Shown here: one piece after another, positions 17,710-26,823 of the stretch | How the letters are laid out: each line of letters starts with the position of its first letter | Position numbering within the stretch: the first letter of the stretch is position 1 | NCBI GenBank assembly: GCA_001460835.1 | Contig: CYKH01000513.1 | Location: 4,463 to 50,409, forward strand | From: Bodo saltans | Lineage: Eukaryota; Euglenozoa; Kinetoplastea; Eubodonida; Bodonidae | Direction: 5' to 3' | Length of the DNA: 45,947 bases | Program-made: the position numbers and the translations under genes | The notes under the pieces: generated by a model | The model's database searches: none | The model's input: only the letters and a program-made list of their open reading frames with translations | What the model was told of the DNA's origin: nothing

Positions 17710-20328
17710 ATGCCTCCCACCGTTCACTATGTATTCCAGCAAGCACGCTGGATGAGCGGCGCCACCAGAGAACTCATTCTAGCAATGGGCATCGGATTTA
17801 AGTGGGTCTCCATGACGATCCGTATGTTGATCTTCGGCGCGCTAGTCGGGCCTTTCTTCTTGCCGATGATCCTGTGGTACATCCTCTCGCCTAACATTAT
17901 TCGGCATGTAGCATACCGCACCAGTAAAACAACTCGTGATCGGCACTTGAAGTCACTCATCAAGAAAGTACGACACGTTGTCACGTCCAAGAAGCAACAA
18001 CAGCACGACCCTCGCACCACCACTGGTCCAAGCACACCGATGGCAGGAGGGGGAGCGACCGGAAGAGGCGATGGAGGAGGTTCGGTTGGTAATACGTCAC
18101 CATTGTTTCAAGGTGGCACCAGTGATTGGACAGCGACCACAGCAGAGAAGCTTCAGTTATTAGAACGCGGGCAGCACGACTCTGAAAAGACGTGGTCACG
18201 CATTGCCTCCTCCTTTTTCCGTACGCCGCAACGGTTGAAGGCTGGTATCAAGAAATCTAGTGTCGACACAATAGCATCGCTCCCTTCGTATGACTACGTG
18301 ACGGATGCTCTGCGGTCGGAAGGAACACAATCCGCAGACGCCCCAGCAACAGTGGTGCCCCCCTCGGTGGATGTTCCACTTGAATCTTGCCGCAATTCTT
18401 CTTCCTCTCCCGTGCCCTCCTATTCCTCCACCAACGAGTCGACGGACGATGACGACGATAGTGATGGTGTTGATGACCATGAAGATGTGAAGAACCTTCA
18501 CAATCGTGCAGTGTTAGATATTTACCTCCCCTGCCCTTTGGATGAGCTCCTTCGTGTGCAACATCGTTTGTTCGAAGGGCGCAACGTTCAAGACGTGACC
18601 CCTACCTCCTCTCCCAGGAAACGGAGCGGGACTTCTGAATTTGCCCAGTCCTCGAAGTCGCAGCACTCCGCAGCTTCAACGTCGTCACGGCCAACAATGG
18701 AGGTCAAGAAATACCCCATCGTCATCTGCGTGAGCGGAGGCGCGTGGATTATTGGGTGCCACTTGTGGGGCGCCCTCCTTGCACGAATTCTAGCTGGTCG
18801 CGGGTGCATTGTGTTCTGCCCGGACTACCGCAACTTTCCTCAAAGCAACATGGCTGAAATGACACGCGACGTCAGCGATGCCATTGCGTGGGTGCTACGG
18901 AATGCTGAGAGGTACAATGGAGACTTAGACAACGTGACGCTCATTGGTCAGTCTGCAGGCGCCCACCTCTCCTGGATGAGTATCATTAGCCAAGCACGTC
19001 TGGCCGCTGAGGCGAAGGCAAAGGCAGCCATGTCCAGCTCTGGAAGTGATCTTGCGCCCAGCAGATCAATTCGTGTCCCTGATATGGACTTCGGCTCCAC
19101 TGTGTGCAACTTTTCATCTCCCCATCTTCTCGGATCTACTGTGGAGGGCAGTGGGTTTGCGTACCGAATGGAGGAGTCTGTGATCACTGGGCCTACTTCA
19201 GTAGCGCCAAGATTGGAAGTTGCGCCGTGCGAAGCACTCATGCAACTCTTACCGGTTTGCCCAAATGATGCGCAAGTAGCATCAGGGAACAACAGTTCGG
19301 TGTACATTATTCCTCGATACAACCCACGCCGCTCCATCCATCGGTTCATTCCATTAAGTGGTATCTACGACCTGCCCCACCTGATCAAGCACTTCCATCG
19401 AAGGGGACTCTATCGTAAGGTGCTGTATCGGATTGCAGGAGGAAAGGAAAGACTGCGGAATGAGTTCTGCGTGAATCGTTACTTTGAACCCACCGTCGCT
19501 CCCACAACTTCAACTGCTGGACCCCTGACAGTGCACACCAACACTGGCATAGAGAGCCCCCTCCTTGCAAGCGTGCTCAACCGAGAGCCCACATCACACG
19601 GAATTGCCAATCGACCGATGCTACCAGACGAACTTCGCAAAGCACTCCTGCGTGAGGGCTGTGAAGAAAATGCGTGGGCGGTAGATCAATTGTTGATGAA
19701 CGAATCGTTTATTGACTCTACCATCCGTCGCCGTCCACCAACCGCACCACCTACCGCCCAATCTCCCGGAGCAAAGGCTAGCCTGCTCAATCCTCCTATC
19801 ATCAGCACTGCGCCTATGTTCTTAGATGAACTCCCTCAACGTATTGTGTTCCTTCACGGGGACAACGATATGAGCGCCCCCATCTCCGAGCCCCTCCGTT
19901 TGTATCACAAGATGCAGGAGGCGCTGCAAAGTCGCACCAAAGCTGCGCAGGAGAAGTTCCCAGTGGACCTCTCGATGGTGTGCATTGAGGGAGGCACTCA
20001 CACCAACGTAATTGTCGAGGAGCTCCTCAGCGGTGGTGGCAAGCGCAGTGTTGTCGCTAATTTTGTTGCGGAGGAACTTGGTCTCCCCCCTGCACCCTTA
20101 GGACATGGAAAGGGAAGCAAGAAGAAGCGAACACCTCCGCTCAGTTCATCATCATCGTCCACAGGTACGGGCAGCAGTACGACCACTACTCTACTAAAGA
20201 CGCAGCCCACCGTTGACGTCAAGGTGCAAAATCCCAACGACACACCTTACCGTGTGATCCCTATGGAAGTTGCTCCACGGAACTACAACGTGTTCTTACG
20301 GATGGGCTCCTACGTGTGTCCATTCTAA
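17710..20328 (+). CDS. ICME: Prenylcysteine alpha-carboxyl methylesterase-like alpha/beta hydrolase
   Basis: This is a probable esterase that removes the methyl ester from prenylated C-terminal cysteines, opposing ICMT, at an internal membrane. I chose ATG 17710 (872 residues); the frame is open 5' to about 17641 without another ATG. Two hydrophobic segments lie near the N-terminus (ILAMGIGFKWVSMTI and MLIFGALVGPFFLPMILWYI). Core motifs match plant ICME: oxyanion loop VSGGAWIIG (residue ~343), nucleophile GQSAGAH (Ser ~415), LSGIYDLPHLIKHFHRRGLY, then acid HGDNDMSAP (Asp ~720) and EGGTHTN (His ~764). All triad residues are present. It is about twice the length of plant enzymes because of low-complexity insertions (residues ~90-290, and between the nucleophile and the LSG block). 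The hydrolase fold is secure; the substrate is inferred from family wording. Confidence 0.82.
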   Translation: MPPTVHYVFQQARWMSGATRELILAMGIGFKWVSMTIRMLIFGALVGPFFLPMILWYILSPNIIRHVAYRTSKTTRDRHLKSLIKKVRHVVTSKKQQQHDPRTTTGPSTPMAGGGATGRGDGGGSVGNTSPLFQGGTSDWTATTAEKLQLLERGQHDSEKTWSRIASSFFRTPQRLKAGIKKSSVDTIASLPSYDYVTDALRSEGTQSADAPATVVPPSVDVPLESCRNSSSSPVPSYSSTNESTDDDDDSDGVDDHEDVKNLHNRAVLDIYLPCPLDELLRVQHRLFEGRNVQDVTPTSSPRKRSGTSEFAQSSKSQHSAASTSSRPTMEVKKYPIVICVSGGAWIIGCHLWGALLARILAGRGCIVFCPDYRNFPQSNMAEMTRDVSDAIAWVLRNAERYNGDLDNVTLIGQSAGAHLSWMSIISQARLAAEAKAKAAMSSSGSDLAPSRSIRVPDMDFGSTVCNFSSPHLLGSTVEGSGFAYRMEESVITGPTSVAPRLEVAPCEALMQLLPVCPNDAQVASGNNSSVYIIPRYNPRRSIHRFIPLSGIYDLPHLIKHFHRRGLYRKVLYRIAGGKERLRNEFCVNRYFEPTVAPTTSTAGPLTVHTNTGIESPLLASVLNREPTSHGIANRPMLPDELRKALLREGCEENAWAVDQLLMNESFIDSTIRRRPPTAPPTAQSPGAKASLLNPPIISTAPMFLDELPQRIVFLHGDNDMSAPISEPLRLYHKMQEALQSRTKAAQEKFPVDLSMVCIEGGTHTNVIVEELLSGGGKRSVVANFVAEELGLPPAPLGHGKGSKKKRTPPLSSSSSSTGTGSSTTTTLLKTQPTVDVKVQNPNDTPYRVIPMEVAPRNYNVFLRMGSYVCPF

Positions 20329-20451
20329 AAGGTGATTTCAATTCCCCCTAAAAAGTCTCATTGTTGCGAAATTCATGAGAATCGGACGTCCGCAGATTTG
20401 ACATGTGATTTTTCTTGCATAATGAATTCCATACTCAACACAAATGAAAGT

Positions 20452-20481
20452 AATCTTTGCTTATTTTATCTCGTTTATCAG
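20452..20481 (+). promoter_or_regulatory. Probable trans-splice acceptor
   Basis: A T-rich stretch (TTGCTTATTTTATCTCGTTTATC) leads to AG at 20480-20481, 29 bases before the ATG at 20511. Confidence 0.55.
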
Positions 20482-20510
20482 AAACTTGAACTGAGTCGAT
20501 CCAGTCAGTG

Positions 20511-21749
20511 ATGGATGTTGATCATCTTATTGAACGCCATCGGTTGCGGCTCGTGGAGCACAAGCGATTCCTTGATGAAGACAGTCACCAGGACGCTGCA
20601 GTCCCGTCGCATCGAGGCACATCGCAAGACAATCGAGGAACGACCCACTCTGTTCGGACAAGTGTGTCGGACCGCAGTGGTTCGTCACGGCATGTGAAAG
20701 AAACCTCACGTGAAGCACATATTACATCTGCACTTGCACGTGCCATGGATGCATCTGCACGAACAGACTTGAGCGATCAGCAGCTCCGTGCGATCGATGC
20801 AAGAACAGGCATCCTGCACGACCCCATTGCACTCGACGATGCTGCAGGAGTCGCGAGTAGCACTGCCATGTTCTTTGGTTACGCAGGGCCACAAGAGCAG
20901 GAGCTGTTCGAAGATAAACTCCTAGCGCAGCACTTAGGCGCCGCGGGCAAGTACTACGTCAAAGGCCCGCCCGACTCCATGTACCAGAGAAGTGTGTGGT
21001 GGCTAAGCAACCGAGATAAACAAATCAAGGAGCATGAGGCCAACAAGAATGCAGCGGCGCTTGCTGCGTGTACATTCCGGCCGAACACCACCGACTTGCC
21101 CACTCCAGGGAAATCAGTCGGACGGAGCCGCACGCCGAACGGCAAGCGGCAAATCAGCACTCGCGCCGTGTCGCCCAATGACAATGCCGCTGCACTCTCA
21201 CACCACCTCATCCGGCAGCAACACGCAAGGCAGCTGCGAGAGGAAGCGCAGCAACGAGTTGCGGGTCCTGATATCTCCAAGTGGGCACCTAAGCAAACCG
21301 TACCGAAGGAGTTTGAGCTGGGAAAGCGAAACAAACCGATCCCCAGCTTACGGCAACCCGTTGGTCTAGCGGAGCGCCATCGCCATGAAGAACAACAGCA
21401 ACAACGTTTCCATAGTGAATCCGCTGCTTATGAATCCACTGCTGTGGATGGTGAGTTTGAACCGGAGCCTCGTCCTTCACCAATCGCTCGTGCTCCGTCA
21501 AGAGAGGTAGGCTCCCAACCACGCCACAGCCATAGCAACGATCGATCTCAGCAGCAGCAGCAGCAGCAGGCTGACGTGTCTCCACTTTTGGAGGAGCTAC
21601 TTCGCCGTGTGGAAGGCCTTGAGGCTGACAATCAGTCGTTGCGCCGGCAGCTGCAAGAACAAAATGTGACGCTGCAGTCTCGCAATCGAGAATTAGAGAT
21701 TGCCAAGAACACTGTAAGGCGACTGACGGTGCAGGGCGCGAGCAGCTGA
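20511..21749 (+). CDS. Coiled-coil protein with polyQ, unknown function
   Basis: The protein has 412 residues from ATG 20511. The N-terminal ~70 residues are charged and Ser/His-rich. A central block (about residues 155-195) contains SVWWLSNRDKQIKEHEANK and ends in CTFRPN. That layout, a charged helix followed by C-T-F-x-P, recurs in many flagellar and basal-body proteins, so a cytoskeletal role is a weak inference. A glutamine run encoded by pure CAG (near 21550-21567) precedes a C-terminal coiled coil (about residues 360-405) with Leu heptads such as LLEELLRRVEGLEADNQSLR. No membrane segment or enzyme domain is seen. Confidence 0.68.
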   Translation: MDVDHLIERHRLRLVEHKRFLDEDSHQDAAVPSHRGTSQDNRGTTHSVRTSVSDRSGSSRHVKETSREAHITSALARAMDASARTDLSDQQLRAIDARTGILHDPIALDDAAGVASSTAMFFGYAGPQEQELFEDKLLAQHLGAAGKYYVKGPPDSMYQRSVWWLSNRDKQIKEHEANKNAAALAACTFRPNTTDLPTPGKSVGRSRTPNGKRQISTRAVSPNDNAAALSHHLIRQQHARQLREEAQQRVAGPDISKWAPKQTVPKEFELGKRNKPIPSLRQPVGLAERHRHEEQQQQRFHSESAAYESTAVDGEFEPEPRPSPIARAPSREVGSQPRHSHSNDRSQQQQQQQADVSPLLEELLRRVEGLEADNQSLRRQLQEQNVTLQSRNRELEIAKNTVRRLTVQGASS

Positions 21750-21850
21750 TTGCCGTGTGATGCCTGCAGGGGAAAAACAGTGTCGCTTATCGATCATTTC
21801 GTCTTTGTACTCCATGAAACGCTCTCCGCTAATGGCCCAGTAGTGTTGTG

Positions 21851-21888
21851 ATTGTTTCTTTCTGATCTAATTTATAACGGTATTTTAG
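21851..21888 (+). promoter_or_regulatory. Probable trans-splice acceptor
   Basis: A pyrimidine-rich run starting ATTGTTTCTTTCTGATC is followed by TATTTTAG, with the first AG at 21887-21888, about 70 bases before ATG 21960. Confidence 0.5.
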
Positions 21889-21959
21889 TTCGTTGGTCGC
21901 ACGCATGAAAAAAAGGTGTATAAAAGGTGCATTTCGTGTAGCTTCATGCCTCCAGCACT

Positions 21960-23855
21960 ATGAATCGTGCAGCTCATCGCCACTTATCCTCTGCGCTATG
22001 TATCGTTGCAGTAGTAAGTTGGGTATTGACAATCTCTGCTGATGTGGCGTTGATCGCTAACGGGGCTGTGCTCAACACCATCCGTGACCTCACCATCAAT
22101 CCGTACGGTCAATCAACAGGATTTGTAGATTCCTTCAAACAACGATGTGCCTCCGATGGGCGCCTCCCGAAGAACCTATTTGTGAATGCGACGTCCGACC
22201 CGCGTCGACTTGTGTGCAGCTCCCTTCCCACAACGGATCCGTGCTCGTTGCAAACTCTGCGGAAGGAGTTGCTCGAAGATGACTCAGAAGTCACCTCTGA
22301 TGAATTAACAAGTGTAGACACCTTCATGCTGATGAATATCTCATTAGCCCATCCTAGCTACAATTGGACGGTAAACTCCACCATCGGCAGCTTCCCCGTC
22401 CTCACCAACCGTACAACGCCCTCAGAGACAGTGTCGACGTGGCTTGCTCAGACGAGGTACTCTAAAATGAACATCTCGTCTAACTGCCTCTGCATTGATC
22501 AAGTGTTTCTTGTGACAAGCATTGGTCGCATTGTGCAGGATGATGTGTTGATCAATTTATTACTACAAGGCCCCAACTCCACCGACGCAGTCCGTGCAGC
22601 CTCAGAAGTGGTGTTGCACTGTGTGTTTGGAACTGCTATCGGCATCGCTGCCCCAGGAGGTGTTGGAATGGTGGCTCGTGATATGCTTATGTACGATGCA
22701 GCCAACGGTTCACTGATTGAGTTCCAAACAACCGACGATCTCTCCACCGCACTTCGTGCCCTGTGGAGCCAAGCCGCGTGGAGTGACGTGATGAACCCAA
22801 CCTTCATTGACAACCGCAGCGCGACTCCTGCGCTGGGGCATTGGCCGCTGCTTGCCACCTCTCCTGTAGGCAACACACTCATGCAGATGCCGGCAACCAC
22901 ATTAGTGACGATGTGGTTCGGTACGCTCAACTTCTGCAACATTGATATCAGCACTATTCGATACATCATCAACGGAGTGGAGCGTTCCTCCGGTGTCGTC
23001 GTTGAAGTAGACTGGTCGTTGTTAGACGTGTACGCTGTGTTGCCCCTTGAAATGGCAAAAGCGATGACAATCCTCGCAACGGTTGTAGATGCATCCACTT
23101 GTAATTTGTTTTGTGGCAGCGGTTACAATGCAACCAGATTCACGAATATCAATTCCACTTTTGGTCCTGGCATCGCAACAGCTCCATGCCGTTACACTTG
23201 CCTGCTTGTAAGCACGTACCAGCCTTTGCACAACATGACCGATGCGCAGCGGAGAGATCAAGAGTCCTCGCTGCAGTGGCTCCTACCGCCTTTGTTTGCA
23301 CAAACCTTCGACACCACGTCGACGACTCGAGCGCTTCAATTGAATTTATCCTTTTACCTTGCCAAGGGTGTTCTGGACGGTCAAAACTACATCTCTTTCA
23401 CTACCTGGAACTCCTTTGATGACGATGTTACACCAACGTTCCTCCTGGGTGGTTTGTTCAGCGTGGAACGTGGCCTCAACAAGGCCAAGTACATTGTGAT
23501 CGATCGTGAGAACATGCAGGTGGGTGTCTCACCTACTGTCTCGTCGGTCACACTCAGTAGTAGTACAACACCGAAGCTGGATGACGTGTGCACGCCAATC
23601 CCGGAATGCGGTGACGATGAAGTGCTTATTGTAGAAATTAACCGCTGTGTCAACACGTTATGCGCCGCATACTTTTACATGGAGGTGAGCAAGACAACGG
23701 GACAGTGCTGGTTGAATACGACGTACGTAGGGATGGCCGGCTTTTTGCTTGGAGTTATTGCGGTGGGAGAGTTCCTGCTTACGTTTATTGACTTCCAAAC
23801 CGCCTCTGTCCTGCGAAAAATGCAAGCCAAGAGTGATTCTACGACAACTTCCTAG
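21960..23855 (+). CDS. Type I membrane glycoprotein, unknown function
   Basis: The protein has 631 residues. The N-terminus is a signal peptide (about residues 8-28, SALCIVAVVSWVLTISADVA), and near the C-terminus there is one transmembrane segment (MAGFLLGVIAVGEFLLTFI) followed by a short basic-polar tail, giving type I topology. The ectodomain has many N-x-S/T sequons (for example NMS-like, NWT, NST, NRT, NIS) and paired cysteines, including CNLFCGSG, CRYTCLL and two Cys close to the membrane. I recognise no domain. It is plausibly a surface or endomembrane receptor or structural glycoprotein. The frame is intact, with no repeats or breaks. Confidence 0.72.
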   Translation: MNRAAHRHLSSALCIVAVVSWVLTISADVALIANGAVLNTIRDLTINPYGQSTGFVDSFKQRCASDGRLPKNLFVNATSDPRRLVCSSLPTTDPCSLQTLRKELLEDDSEVTSDELTSVDTFMLMNISLAHPSYNWTVNSTIGSFPVLTNRTTPSETVSTWLAQTRYSKMNISSNCLCIDQVFLVTSIGRIVQDDVLINLLLQGPNSTDAVRAASEVVLHCVFGTAIGIAAPGGVGMVARDMLMYDAANGSLIEFQTTDDLSTALRALWSQAAWSDVMNPTFIDNRSATPALGHWPLLATSPVGNTLMQMPATTLVTMWFGTLNFCNIDISTIRYIINGVERSSGVVVEVDWSLLDVYAVLPLEMAKAMTILATVVDASTCNLFCGSGYNATRFTNINSTFGPGIATAPCRYTCLLVSTYQPLHNMTDAQRRDQESSLQWLLPPLFAQTFDTTSTTRALQLNLSFYLAKGVLDGQNYISFTTWNSFDDDVTPTFLLGGLFSVERGLNKAKYIVIDRENMQVGVSPTVSSVTLSSSTTPKLDDVCTPIPECGDDEVLIVEINRCVNTLCAAYFYMEVSKTTGQCWLNTTYVGMAGFLLGVIAVGEFLLTFIDFQTASVLRKMQAKSDSTTTS

Positions 23856-23873
23856 TTTGCGTTGCGTGCATTC

Positions 23874-23974
23874 ATTTTTTCTTTCCTTGACTCCCCACCC
23901 CACTGTTGTTACATGATGCTGTGATGTCTACACACTTCGGCATTAACTTGTCCTTCGCCTCGTCAACGACACAG
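23874..23974 (+). promoter_or_regulatory. Probable trans-splice acceptor with long AG-free run
   Basis: TTCATTTTTTCTTTCC begins a stretch of about 100 bases without any AG until ACAG at 23973-23974, 37 bases before ATG 24012. An AG-depleted branch-to-acceptor interval is what scanning for the first AG predicts. Confidence 0.55.
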
Positions 23975-24011
23975 AAAAGAAACAACCAAAGTTTCGATCA
24001 CAAAAGAAAAG

Positions 24012-25634
24012 ATGGCCGGCTACGAAGACCCACAGAAGCCGAATCAGACTCAGCTTGGATACCAAGGCCAAGGGTATCAACAAGACGGCTACCAACAGCC
24101 ACAGCAAGTGTACCAACAGCAGGGCTACCAGCAGCAAGGCTATGACCAGGGCCAAGGATACCAGCAACAGGGGGGCTACCAACAAGGCGGCTACCAGCAG
24201 GTTGCTCAAAATAGCCCAGGTGGTGGCTACGGCAGTGCTCAAGGCGAGTACCAGCAATACGCCAACCAACAGGCTCCTATCCTCGTCGGTGTTCCGATGT
24301 ACCCCGACTGCCCGAATGACACGCTTAAGACGAAGTTCATTTCCCAGGGCTACAAGGATATCTGGGCAGCGGTCATCTTCATTGCCGTCGTGCTTGTTAC
24401 AATTGTCTGGGGCTTCGTGAACGTTGGAAAGTTCAAAAGTGACTTTGAGAGCCACGAGTACAGCATCGACGGAAACTTGACCTACAAGCTTGGCAAGTAC
24501 CTCCCTGGTGCTGCCTTCACCTCTCTCGCCCTTGTGTGCGTGATGCTTGCCCTCATGCGCCTGTTCCCCCGTGTGTTCATTGTGCTGGCAAACTTGATTG
24601 TCGTTATCGTGAACGTCGCCGCTGCTATTTACGGCTTCGCGAAGGTCGACGCTGGTGTCGGCATTATGTTCGTCATCCTGGGCCTCCTCCATGCACTCTG
24701 GTTGTACCTCGTGCGCCGACGCATTCCTCTCGCTGGTGCCCTCCTCGCCAACAGTGTCGGTGTTGTCACCAAGCACTACGGCACCATCATCACCAGCTTT
24801 CTGTCCCTCGTGGTTCTTGCTGTGTACGGGTGCTTCTTCTGCATGATGGTGGTTCCCACCTTCCAGGACATTGACAACAAGAACTACGGCAACAGCAGCC
24901 AAGGCACTAACATCACATTCGGCCAATTCCTCCTCATGTGCCTCTTTTTGTTGATGTTCTTCTGGTCTACCCAGGTTATCATGAACGTTGTGCACGTCAC
25001 GACCAGCGGCACCGTCGCCACGTGGTACTTCGCAGGCCCCAATGCTACCCCACCCAACCCCTCGATCGCAAGCCTCAAGCGTGCGCTCACCACCAGCTTT
25101 GGCTCCATCTGCTTCGGCTCGCTCCTCGTCGCCATCTTGAAGCTTCTCCACGCACTTGCTCACTCTGCTGCTCGCCACCGCCGAAGCTTCCTGTCATGCA
25201 TTGCGTTGTGCTTCGTATCGTGCCTTGAGCGCCTCATGGAGTACTTCAACGTCTACGCATTCACTCATGTTGCCATCTATGGCAGTAGCTTCGTCGAGGC
25301 GGCCAAGCAAACGTGGGAGATGATCAAGAACTGCGGCATCACCGCCATCATCAATGACAACCTCGTCTTCCCTGTGTTGAACCTCGTGATGTTCATCGAT
25401 AGCCTTGCGATTGGTGTTGGCTTCGGGTACGCAGCTGACTCTTGGATGATCGGCATCATCAGCTTCTGCATCTCCGCGGTGATTCACCTGCTCGTGCTGC
25501 GCACTGTGTTCAGCGGTGTCGTCACCCTCTTTGTGTGCTACGCCGAGAATCCCCAAATTATCGCATCCTCGAACCCGCAGTTTAACCAGGAGATGCTGGA
25601 GGGTGTTGAGGCGTTGAAGCAGTCTGCCTGCTAG
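24012..25634 (+). CDS. Choline transporter-like protein (CTL/SLC44/PNS1 family)
   Basis: A 540-residue multi-pass membrane protein starting at ATG 24012. Residues ~1-90 are a Gln/Tyr/Gly-rich low-complexity region built from GYQQ-type units (GYQQQGYDQGQGYQQQGGYQ). After a soluble link, about ten hydrophobic helices follow, from WAAVIFIAVVLVTIVWGF to AVIHLLVLRTVFSGVVTLFV. The C-terminal half has the family's conserved layout: SLKRALTTSFGSICFGSLL, a cysteine-containing loop before LERLMEYFNVYAFTHVAIYG, then NDNLVFPVLNLVMF and CYAENP near the end. CTL proteins are proposed to move choline or related organic cations across plasma or organelle membranes; yeast PNS1 has no clear phenotype, so the substrate is uncertain. 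The Q/Y-rich head resembles the N-termini of fungal and protist PNS1 homologues. Confidence 0.9.
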   Translation: MAGYEDPQKPNQTQLGYQGQGYQQDGYQQPQQVYQQQGYQQQGYDQGQGYQQQGGYQQGGYQQVAQNSPGGGYGSAQGEYQQYANQQAPILVGVPMYPDCPNDTLKTKFISQGYKDIWAAVIFIAVVLVTIVWGFVNVGKFKSDFESHEYSIDGNLTYKLGKYLPGAAFTSLALVCVMLALMRLFPRVFIVLANLIVVIVNVAAAIYGFAKVDAGVGIMFVILGLLHALWLYLVRRRIPLAGALLANSVGVVTKHYGTIITSFLSLVVLAVYGCFFCMMVVPTFQDIDNKNYGNSSQGTNITFGQFLLMCLFLLMFFWSTQVIMNVVHVTTSGTVATWYFAGPNATPPNPSIASLKRALTTSFGSICFGSLLVAILKLLHALAHSAARHRRSFLSCIALCFVSCLERLMEYFNVYAFTHVAIYGSSFVEAAKQTWEMIKNCGITAIINDNLVFPVLNLVMFIDSLAIGVGFGYAADSWMIGIISFCISAVIHLLVLRTVFSGVVTLFVCYAENPQIIASSNPQFNQEMLEGVEALKQSAC

Positions 25635-26042
25635 ACAACGGTGAGAAAAGCGAATGGGAAATATGTCGGAGTTTGAATAAACGTTTGAGTTTGCCTTCAC
25701 GCACAACAGAAAAGGCACAGAGCGGTTGCTTTGACCTTTTTGTTGCTTTTGAAGAGCTTTTGCTCTCATTTTCAATGATGCGCGTGATTGAGTGTGGTAT
25801 GTGTGTGCTTTCTTGTTAGTGTGTGAATGCTTGCAGTAAAATTGAACTGTGGATTTCTTCGTTTATTTGTTCCGTGAGCGTCGGCCTCCCTCTACTTCAT
25901 CGCTAAAAACATTCACAAGTGCTCTGCAAGCGAACCATTTGTTTGAGCGCGCTCATGCGTGTCGATATTGCGATAGCTTAGCTGCGTTGGAATACATTTC
26001 AGTGTTTAGTAAGAACGCACACCTCAATAGAGACAGGTATTA
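25635..26042 (+). other. 408-base spacer without supported gene
   Basis: The spacer is T-rich in places (TTGACCTTTTTGTTGCTTTTG around 25730-25750, CTTTCTTGTTAG near 25818) and has AG dinucleotides close to the next start (CAATAGAGACAG before 26043). A 64-codon frame at 25849-26043 has no domain and low plausibility. Confidence 0.5.
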
Positions 26043-26523
26043 ATGGAGAGGAGAGGATGTAGTGAGTGTCGAACGCAGCTGCTCATTGCAGCGCTTTGCG
26101 TTTTATTCGGAATCCAACTCATTTCCTCAAACCTCGCCCCTGCAATCGCTTCCCAAGCTGTCCCACTGCTTCCGCAGCAGCGAGAGCGAGCAGCAGCGGG
26201 CCGCGTTGCTCTCTGTTTCTTTGGCCTCGTCAAAGACATTGATGAAGATCTTATTCGATCCCTTTCTGAGGGCATCGTGAAACCTCTCACAGCGGCAGGA
26301 TTCTCTTTAGATAGCTTCCTTCACACGTACCACGCAACAACGTTCTTTAACGCCTTCAACAAAGAGACGGATGGTGCCACCTTCAATCAATCGAAGTCGT
26401 TGGCAACCCTTAAAGGACTTCTCCCAAATCTTAAAGTAGCGACAGACTTCATCAGTACCCCAGATAGGTTGATGCCGTTGGAAAGGTATTTGAGAGCAGG
26501 GGACCCTTGGCCTTTTCACCCAT
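26043..26523 (+). CDS. Type II membrane protein, putative glycosyltransferase-like, cut by gap
   Basis: Only the N-terminal ~160 residues are present, from ATG 26043 to the assembly gap at 26524. A short cytoplasmic-type N-terminus with Cys and Arg precedes a signal anchor (LLIAALCVLFGIQLISS), giving type II topology. The start of the luminal domain reads RVALCFFGLVKDIDEDL and later DSFLHTYHATTFF. This resembles the opening of a protist/algal family often annotated as putative glycosyltransferases (CFFGL ... HTY), but no catalytic motif is visible before the gap, so the assignment is tentative. The sequence after the gap is a kelch protein, so this gene's 3' end and the next gene's 5' end are both missing. 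Confidence 0.6.
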
Positions 26524-26823
26524 NNNNNNNNNNNNNNNNNNNNNNNNNNNNNNNNNNNNNNNNNNNNNNNNNNNNNNNNNNNNNNNNNNNNNNNNNNNNN
26601 NNNNNNNNNNNNNNNNNNNNNNNNNNNNNNNNNNNNNNNNNNNNNNNNNNNNNNNNNNNNNNNNNNNNNNNNNNNNNNNNNNNNNNNNNNNNNNNNNNNN
26701 NNNNNNNNNNNNNNNNNNNNNNNNNNNNNNNNNNNNNNNNNNNNNNNNNNNNNNNNNNNNNNNNNNNNNNNNNNNNNNNNNNNNNNNNNNNNNNNNNNNN
26801 NNNNNNNNNNNNNNNNNNNNNNN
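26524..26823. other. Assembly gap (300 N)
   Basis: Exactly 300 N, a placeholder-like round length. It truncates the type II membrane protein on the left and the kelch protein on the right, so its true size is unknown. Confidence 0.99.

Noticed and set aside
21905-21925. TATA-like sequence (TGTATAAAAGG)
   Set aside because: Kinetoplastid protein genes are transcribed polycistronically without gene-proximal TATA promoters; the bases lie in a 5' leader after a splice acceptor.
23943-25178. 411-codon open frame on the minus strand
   Set aside because: It is antisense to the choline-transporter-like gene; its acidic His/Glu/Val-rich composition is what the complement of hydrophobic-helix codons gives, and it has no domain.
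25849-26043. 64-codon ORF in the spacer before the type II membrane protein
   Set aside because: It has no domain and no matching splice-site position, and its length is expected by chance in this spacer.
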